A DNA stretch of 64,000 nt from Glandiceps talaboti. Taxonomy: Eukaryota > Hemichordata > Enteropneusta > Spengelidae. A program made the translations under genes and the position numbers. The notes below the pieces were generated by a model. It was not told the origin of the DNA, did not search any database, and saw only the letters and a program-made list of their open reading frames with translations. Location of the stretch: NCBI RefSeq assembly GCF_964340395.1, contig NC_135564.1:23352887-23416886 (forward strand), written 5' to 3'. Shown one piece after another: positions 57,163 through 64,000 of the stretch. The stretch's first letter is position 1, and each line of letters starts with the position of its first letter.

Positions 57163-58369
57163 TATATATAATCTCCCGGTATTCCAAATGAGTGCTACGT
57201 CATCGAGAATGAATGATTCCCCTCATGTCGGCGATACAGACATAGGGGAATGATGAGTCCAAGATGACGTAGCACAAATGAGAAATACCGGGAGATTATT
57301 TATTTATTATATACATAGACCCACTATTTTTTTCTATTATAATGACAATTTTAAACTAAAATATTCTCAAACTTATGCTGAACGTGCATTAATTTTATGA
57401 AGTGATGGGGCTACAGTGCTCAGCTGTTATGTTCATTCAGTTTTCAGAATGTAGTCGCCATTGCGACAGCTGCCATTGCTACTAGTACTAACGTATATGT
57501 TGAGTAAAATTACACCACAGACTTTCAGGTAGGGAACATTTTGCCAACGATGGAACATTTGTCAAGAGCAGTGAGTAATTCTTTGACAAAATATAAACAC
57601 TTTCATCAGAAAAAATAAGGCATATCAAGAGACTGACTAACGAACAGATGCCTACACCGGTTATGCATAGAACTCGGCTCAGAGTCATACACTAAAATCA
57701 TCAACACTGGCAAGTTAAAATGTCGAAAACATTGTGAAATTTTCAAAAACACATTGTCCAAAGACGTTCAAAAATTCTATCAATAGTTGAATTTAACGGA
57801 CAACGATTTCACTGCGTTGCGCAACTATCACAACTGGAAGTTTTTACAATGTTGATGTTAGCATGTCTACGTACATTAGTGGCTGTACGAAAGGCGATGG
57901 ATGTGTCCAAAAGAGGTGTATTTGTTGATTGTTTACACTGATGATGATGGTCGATGTTCGATAATCCATGAATAGCAAGGAAACCATATTTACAAACAAC
58001 AACATCGTAACTGTACAGGTTGATGATGTTTAGAAATAATTCAAAGTAGTTCCGACCATATTACTATAGTGTGACGTCAAAGTATAGTAATATGAAATGT
58101 ATGGATTTCATATTACTATACTTTGACGTCAAACCCTGGGAATATGAGGGTCTATGTATATAATAATGTATGGATTTCATATTACTATACTTTGACGTCA
58201 CACCCTGGGAATATGAGGGTCTATGTATATAATAATGTATGGATTTCATATTACTATACTTTGACATCAAACCCTGGGAATATGAGGGTCTATGTATATA
58301 ATAATGTATGGATTTCATATTACTATACTTTGACGTCACACCCTGGGAATATGAGGGTCTATGTATATA
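57163..58369. mobile_element. Nested insertion with terminal hairpin, inverted repeats and a 69-bp minisatellite
   Basis: ATAAT flanks it on both sides (57158-57162 and 58370-58374). The left end is a foldback: 57168-57183 pairs perfectly with 57284-57299 and most of the intervening arms pair too (gctacgtcatc with gatgacgtagc). A perfect 19-bp inverted pair, TTATTATATACATAGACCC (57304-57322) and its complement (58355-58373), spans nearly the whole insertion. The right part is the 69-bp tandem array. The middle (57325-58060) has no recognised protein. It looks like a non-autonomous DNA element. Confidence 0.65.
58072..58131. repeat. Perfect hairpin, 27-bp arms and 6-nt loop, CRE palindromes at the base
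   Basis: 58072-58098 and 58105-58131 are exact complements around the loop GTATGG. Each arm ends outward in TGACGTCA, the canonical CRE palindrome. The right arm is the first unit of the 69-bp array, so one inverted unit has formed the hairpin. Confidence 0.95.
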
Positions 58370-58375
58370 ATAATC
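58099..58375 (+). repeat. 69-bp minisatellite, four units
   Basis: The period is exactly 69 (TGACGTCA at 58124, 58193 and 58331; mutated TGACATCA at 58262). Each unit also contains 'gggtctatgtatataataat', the inverted-repeat sequence of the host insertion. The multiple-of-three period gives open frames on both strands, not taken as genes. Confidence 0.93.
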
Positions 58376-58500
58376 ACGTATATTGCAAAGATAACAACAG
58401 GAATAGAAAGACAAATGAATAAACATTCAAAAAATGTATGTAAATATGCCTAGCAACAAGACCACGCCCATAGCAACAGCCAAATGATCATATATATTGC

Positions 58501-59450
58501 AGAATATAGTGGCAAGAACTGATTAGGTTTTGGTAAACATCCCATGAATATTAATGAGCAATTTACGTAATTAATAGTTTCCGGTAATCAGGCTTTATCT
58601 CAAGAGTGCACGCTTCAAATTTAATATAATTTCGTTCATACATTTGGGATACCAAATCACATCTGTCCTGAAAATATTATCGATTTAGCTTTTAGTTTTA
58701 ATAAGTTATTGGCATATTTTCGGTAATTAGACGCAGTGGCCACACAAAATAAAGTTGTTGTTTCTGGTCCGGAAACGTTGCCTGAAGTGGTGTGATGGTG
58801 CGAAGTTTTTTGTTAATTGTTCATGATTAGTTCTGCAGTTGTCTTCCCTGAAGTAGAATAAATGTAGGGAGAGGTATTTTGTGTTTTCCCTTGGATCTGC
58901 AGTCTGCATTTGCTGGACAAACATGAGAAAAAGAAGATCGAGGAGGGGTATTTAGTGATGCAAACTCACCAGAAAACAATTTTTGTTCTTTGCCTTAAAG
59001 TAGGTTTATAATGTGTGCGGAGTTCACAAACAGGTGAAATATTTATCATCGTCCCAATTTCAGATATGGACATATCATTTTGAAATTTCACACACTAATG
59101 CGCAGAGGAATAAAGTGAAATAGTATCTTTTTAGATTTTCAATTAGAAGTTTAGCAAGTATTATATTGACCTCGAACTGTCTCCTTTTTACCTTGTTCTT
59201 TTCCAATTTCTCTCGATAACAAACTACCGCTGTTTTATCAAGTGTAATAATCTATCATTTATACCGAAATGTATGTGGTCAATTAAAAATATGGAAAATA
59301 GACCAAGCCTACAAAGAAAATTGCCTTCAACACTGTTGTTCACTGCCTACAAAAAAATTGATATTTCTATTCAACAGTTATTGTGTGGGTACACAACAGT
59401 GTATCGATACTGGTGACCTATACATTGACCTCTATATAATTAGTGTACAG
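58501..59450. other. No supported gene; weak exon-like stretch
   Basis: 58904-58999 lies between a 'gatctgcag' acceptor-like site and a GTAGGT donor-like site and has an open Lys/Glu-rich frame, but no homologous domain was recognised. The rest is AT-rich. Confidence 0.3.
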
Positions 59451-59573
59451 TGAAGGTGCACCACTCAACAAAATCTTGACAAAAACTAAATTTGACAAAG
59501 TTGATGAAAGTTGGAAGCAGAAACTTATAGGATTTGGAGCAGATGGTACGTTTGTCAGTCGGAACAGGAATGT
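59451..59573 (+). pseudogene. Fragment resembling hAT-derived ZNF862-like protein
   Basis: After 'tagtgtacag' (an acceptor-like AG), the frame reads EGAPLNKILTKTKFDKV, then DESWKQKLIGFGADGTFVSR and a stop at 59571-59573. The phrase W..KL(I/V)GFG.DG is characteristic of hAT-transposase-derived proteins of the ZNF862/KIAA1586 type, where the Asp belongs to the RNase H-like fold. Only about 40 residues are visible, and the usual downstream GR.GGV continuation is broken by the stop. It may be one exon of a domesticated gene or a decayed hAT transposase. Motif recognition only. Confidence 0.5.
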
Positions 59574-60604
59574 ATAGATTTTACCCAGTGATGAAGTAGG
59601 GCAATAATACTGTGTATCACTTTCACTGTATTAAAGTGTTTAAACTGTTAGGATGCTAATTAACATGAAGTATGTAAACTTTCTGATTTGTAATTATACC
59701 AATGTTATGTGGGTTTGAATTTTATTTATTGTTTGCCGTGGAAATGGGTGTGCATATCCCATATATGTAGGGGATCACGACTGCCAAGTGAAGTCAGGGA
59801 TGGCAAACTTTCCTGGGCTGAGAATAGGAGGCTGGCATTTGAACAACATTTTTGACAACTAACTTTCATTGGGATTTGAAAAATCACAGATATAGAGCTA
59901 AATTTCTTGCATAAATCATGAAATTGCAAGACTATACCCTTACGGAAGGCATTTAGTTTTACTCTGGCTCTCTGTATAAGTGATGAATTATATTCGAATG
60001 CATAGTACAATCAAAGTTTAAGCTGAGTTTGAAAACTAAATTACAATGAGTCGGGTTGCTTTAATTTCCTGCTCACTGTTTACAGTATGAGTGTGGTTGC
60101 ACACACCCATCCATGACAGATGGTACTTATCTCTGTTTTTGTTGATGTTACTTATTTGAATATGGCTATTTTCAGACATGTTTGACCATAAAACCTGAAC
60201 AGTATTTTGTGAATGGCTGTTTCACAGTCCAGTGATGTTCATACAGGCTGAATACTGATAAGATATTGGCCTGAATCATACAACTATCTCTATCAAGTTC
60301 ACTGCAATGCTTGTAAAATACATAATATTTTATCCTATTCAATACAGTCTTGTAAACTACATGGTTGTTTATAGCATCTTGGTAATTGGTAATGAAATCA
60401 TACTTCCTGTTCAAAGTTCATAATTTGCACCCCAACAAGACTCGTCTTTTTCCTATATATTTTGGTCAGTGTTTGTAAGATGTATCGGTAGAATTTCATA
60501 ATATAATTGTCATGAGGAGTAATATTCAGTCAGTAAATAAACATTACAAGTTGTTAAGGAAAGGTCATACTTTTTAAACAATTAAACTAATTACAAACAT
60601 ATCG

Positions 60605-60605
<1 letters not shown>
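59574..60605. other. No recognised feature
   Basis: Two reverse ORFs of 80-94 codons are present without recognisable domains or support. Confidence 0.4.

Positions 60606-60695
<90 letters not shown>
60606..60695 (+). repeat. (TC)45 dinucleotide microsatellite
   Basis: An uninterrupted TC run of about 90 bp. The reverse Arg-Glu repeat ORF is an artefact. Confidence 0.97.
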
Positions 60696-60697
<2 letters not shown>

Positions 60698-61140
60698 AAA
60701 TCTTTGATTTGACATATAAGTTTGCACCTTTTTTTTCTTAAAGTACTTTGAAGTCAGTGTTCTATGAGAACTCATTCTAATTCATCTCTTGTCCTCAAAA
60801 GCCACTTGAAGGTCCATACACATGAATCTAAAAGCTTTCTTTTAAAGATGAACTTTTCACTAGGGAGAAGACATACTAAATCCACTAAGTCTCATTATTG
60901 ATCATAGTTGCCTAGATGTTTTATGGTCTGCCACAAATCTTACCACGGGTTGACAAATCAATGGCACCACAAGTTAGCAGCACTGCACTTAGTCAGGCTG
61001 AAGAAATTGAAGCATGATTGTTAGTTAATGTGAATTTGAAATCAGAACTTTGGAGTATGATTGTTAGTTTTTTTTTGAAATCACAATTTTACATGTGACC
61101 TTTCAGTCAAAATAGCTCCGCTGTGTTTTGTTTGTTAAAT
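60696..61140. other. No recognised gene; isolated family D terminal motif
   Basis: TAGCTCCGCTGT occurs at 61113-61124, as at the ends of 26163-28500. Confidence 0.5.
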
Positions 61141-62160
61141 GAATAGAATAGAATAGAATAGAATAGAATAGAATAGAATAGAATAGAATAGAATAGAATC
61201 TTTATTGCACCAGTTATTGAAGGAAACTACATTTCTTGATTGGATTTTCTGTAACAAATGTTTAGTGCTAAAACAAACTAGTAAATATATAAACCAGAGT
61301 AATAATAGTTCACAAAAATAACAAAATAATGTTTATACGAAAGTGTAAACTTTAGGTTAGACAAATGTACTGTATTACTTTTAATTCTGTAGAATGCCTA
61401 AATTTCCTTTTGATAAATGCTGATTTTATGAAAGTTGTCAGTGCCATAAATATATGTCTTTGATCAGAGTTAAAAAGAGTAATAAATTTTGTTTCATTAT
61501 CTAGTTCTTTGAAATTGCCTAGATCACTGATTGCACTTAGTCTGGTATACATTTGTTGTCTCTCAATGTTATAGTTGTTGCATGCTGTGATGAAGTGATG
61601 AAGTGATTTTTGTGATTTTCCCTGTCCAAAGCCATAACTCAGACATGCTTGAACAGATCTCATTCAAAGTTGGTATTAGCACGGTGTTCTATGACATATA
61701 TGTGCATATCCATTTTCGTTGTGATACAATCCGATATGGCTGCCTGGCAGCAATTTTGTTGGCGCAGTTTTCATGTCCAAAGCCATAACTCAGACATGCT
61801 TGAACAGTTCCTTAAAACCCAATCATAGCAGGGACTATGTCATTCTCAATGGCTTGTTAAATAATCTTTACAAATGTTCAGAAAGTGTTCCTTTGTGGCA
61901 TTCTTGATGTTTTAAATTCCATATTCTTCTTTCATCTTTCATTTTGTTTAAATTAGCTAGCCATGAGCCAGGATAATTGTGTTCTTGTAATTCTTTGCCT
62001 GTGAATGTCACTGGACTGGGATATGTGGTAGCATTGTAATGAACTTGATAGAGACAGATGAAATCATGTACTAATTACTTATTGAAACCATTTTCACGCA
62101 ATACACTCAATGAAAGCAATGTGTCAATCTTGATATGATTTAAAGGAGTTCATTCAATCC
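61141..62160 (-). mobile_element. Non-LTR retrotransposon 3' end on the reverse strand, interrupted by family B
   Basis: The reverse strand has a 3' tail of about twelve TTCTA pentamers (61141-61199) directly after an 'aataaagattc' end, typical of non-LTR elements with microsatellite tails. Upstream, 61352-61605 reads LHHFITACNNYNIERQQMYTRL ... NETKFITLFNSDQRHIFMALTTFIKSAFIKR, resembling the H...C..Y...R segment after the RT in many invertebrate elements. Family B units (about 61612-61830) split the reading. It continues at 61860-62130 with a decayed stretch including KELQEHNYPGSWLANLNKMKDE. No RT catalytic motif is present, so it is 5'-truncated. Confidence 0.68.
61612..61830 (+). repeat. 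Family B units inserted in the reverse retroelement
   Basis: About one and a half units ('ccaaagccataactcagacatgc', 'gttggtattagcac', 'gatatggctgcctggcagc'), ending 'ttccttaaaacccaatcatag' then CAGGGACT. The same end is seen at 54010-54035. Confidence 0.72.
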
Positions 62161-62225
62161 TCCAGGAGCGAATGTAGTTATGAAATCACTTGAGAGTATA
62201 GATATCCACAACTACTAAGTTGTAT

Positions 62226-63720
62226 ACATATTATGTTAGACTATACTGCTCCAGACCTGTATAATGTATACTCCACGTATTATGTTAGACTATACTGCTC
62301 CAGACCTGTATAATGTATACTCCACATATTATGGTAGACTATACTGCTCCAGACCTGTATAATGTATACTCCACATATTATGGTAGACTATATTGCTCCA
62401 GACCTGTATAATGTATACTCCACGTATTATGTTAGACTATACTGCTCCAGACCTGTATAATGTATACTCCACATATTATGTTAGACTATACTGCTCCAGA
62501 CCTGTATAATGTATACTCCACATATTATGTTAGACTATACTGCTCCAGACCTGTATTATGTATACTCCACATATTATGTTAGACTATACTGCTCCAGACC
62601 TGTATAATGTATACTCCACATATTATGTTAGACTATACTGCTCCAGACCTGTATAATGCATATATGCACATATTATGTTAGACTATACTGCTCCAGACCT
62701 GTATAATGTATACTCCACATATTATGGTAGACTATATTGCTCCAGACCTGTATAATGTATACTCCACATATTATGGTAGACTATATTGCTCCAGACCTGT
62801 ATAATGTATACTCCACATATTATGGTAGACTATATTGCTCCAGACCTGTATAATGCATATATGCACATATTATGTTAGACTATACTGCTCCAGACCTGTA
62901 TAATGTATACTCCACATATTATGGTAGACTATATTGCTCCAGACCTGTATAATGTATACTCCACATATTATGTTAGACTATACTGCTCCAGACCTGTATA
63001 ATGTATACTCCACATATTATGGTAGACTATATTGCTCCAGACCTGTATAATGTATACTCCACATATTATGTTAGACTATATTGCTCCAGACCTGTATAAT
63101 GCATATATGCACATATTATGTTAGACTATACTGCTCCAGACCTGTATAATGTATACTCCACATATTATGGTAGACTATATTGCTCCAGACCTGTATAATG
63201 TATACTCCACATATTATGTTAGACTATATTGCTCCAGACCTGTATAATGCATATATGCACATATTATGTTAGACTATACTGCTCCAGACCTGTATAATGT
63301 ATACTCCACATATTATGGTAGACTATATTGCTCCAGACCTGTATAATGTATACTCCACATATTATGGTAGACTATATTGCTCCAGACCTGTATAATGTAT
63401 ACTCCACATATTATGGTAGACTATACTGCTCCAGACCTGTATAATGTATACTCCACATATTATGGTAGACTATACTGCTCCAGACCTGTATAATGTATAC
63501 TCCACATATTATGGTAGACTATATTGCTCCAGACCTGTATAATGTATACTCCACATATTATGGTAGACTATACTGCTCCAGACCTGTATAATGTATACTC
63601 CACATATTATGGTAGACTATATTGCTCCAGACCTGTATAATGTATACTCCACATATTATGGTAGACTATACTGCTCCAGACCTGTATAATGTATACTCCA
63701 CATATTATGGTAGACTATAT
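62226..63720 (+). repeat. 49-bp minisatellite, about 30 units, with 50-bp variants
   Basis: The unit 'atattatgttagactatact' plus 'gctccagacctgtataatgt' plus 'atactccac' is 49 bp. Two single-base variants (TATGTTAG/TATGGTAG and CTATACTG/CTATATTG) are mixed along the array. Four units carry GCATATATGCAC instead of GTATACTCCAC (62658, 62855, 63101, 63249) and are 50 bp. Confidence 0.96.
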
Positions 63721-64000
63721 AATTATTACATTTTGATATATCTATAGTATAGATAGTGTTATATTGAAATTTAATGACTTTTTTATTTAAATTTGATTGA
63801 TAGAGATGCAAACTTCTCAGAACCCATCAAATCATTTCAGTTTATGAAAAAAATATTTTCAGCATATCAAGAATTTTATTTGAAAATGATGAACAGTGAC
63901 TGTAAATATAAATATTTTGATAAATATTTCTGGTTGTTGATAGATGTCATATTTTACTCTACTGCATTACTTAGCACATCAATGTGTCGACACCATGACT
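63721..64000. other. No recognised feature
   Basis: AT-rich flank of the minisatellite. Confidence 0.4.

Larger units (their letters stand above)
56269..58500 (+). repeat. Family A element, copy A8, split by a nested insertion
   Basis: The 5' part (56269-57162) has the head hairpin, (TG)n, body and internal units. It is interrupted inside the motif 'gccaaataat', and resumes at 58370 with 'ataatcacgtatattgcaaag', continuing with two internal units to about 58500. The normal 3' end is lacking. It inserted next to a T-run inside the SDHQPF end of the endonuclease reading. Confidence 0.85.

Noticed and set aside
60587-60775. Reverse ORF with Arg-Glu repeats
   Set aside because: It is the translation of a (TC)n microsatellite.

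Overview
The window reads as animal nuclear DNA: AT-rich, packed with transposable elements and minisatellites, with splice-site-like signals and no bacterial gene organisation. Non-LTR retrotransposon fragments, a DIRS-like tyrosine-recombinase retroelement, tRNA-derived SINE-like repeats, CAGGG-ended DNA transposon remnants and very many tandem repeats suggest a marine invertebrate. A deuterostome such as a hemichordate or cephalochordate is a weak guess, and a lophotrochozoan is possible. No host gene could be named. The only host-like coding signals are a phase-consistent three-exon candidate (2831-3348) and a short piece resembling hAT-derived ZNF862-type proteins (59451-59573).

Layout. 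1-9.7 kb: a reverse-strand non-LTR RT fragment beside a truncated copy of an abundant repeat (here called family A), the candidate gene between two identical 51-bp direct repeats, family B repeats and an inverted-repeat element. 9.76-13.68 kb: a minisatellite of about 112 units of 35 bp. 13.7-26 kb: smaller minisatellites, one copy of a 1.2-kb repeat (family C), a forward RT fragment split by a family A copy, and three more family A copies. 26-33 kb: a possible inverted-repeat element holding a long foldback, then a 1.9-kb minisatellite open in all three forward frames. 33-37 kb: family A copies, a retroelement C-terminal fragment, and a tandem array of tRNA-like units ending in a SINE-like body and tail.

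37.4-44.1 kb is the most informative segment: a DIRS-like element with 38-bp perfect inverted terminal repeats, a gag frame broken by one UGA, an RT/RNase H region missing the RT catalytic core, and an uninterrupted tyrosine recombinase with all key residues. It is inserted in a reverse-strand non-LTR element and itself carries a 1,469-bp CAGGG-ended transposon with a 5-bp target duplication. 44-52 kb: the other half of the disrupted non-LTR element, two further CAGGG-ended elements, and second copies of families E and C. 52-64 kb: two more family A copies, one carrying a nested insertion with long hairpins and CRE-like palindromes, a retroelement endonuclease fragment, two reverse RT fragments and a 49-bp minisatellite.

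The genes do not form a pathway. The window is a record of nested insertions: family A inside retroelement genes, other elements inside family A and inside the DIRS element, and repeated local expansion of minisatellites. Family names A to H are labels made here, not database names.
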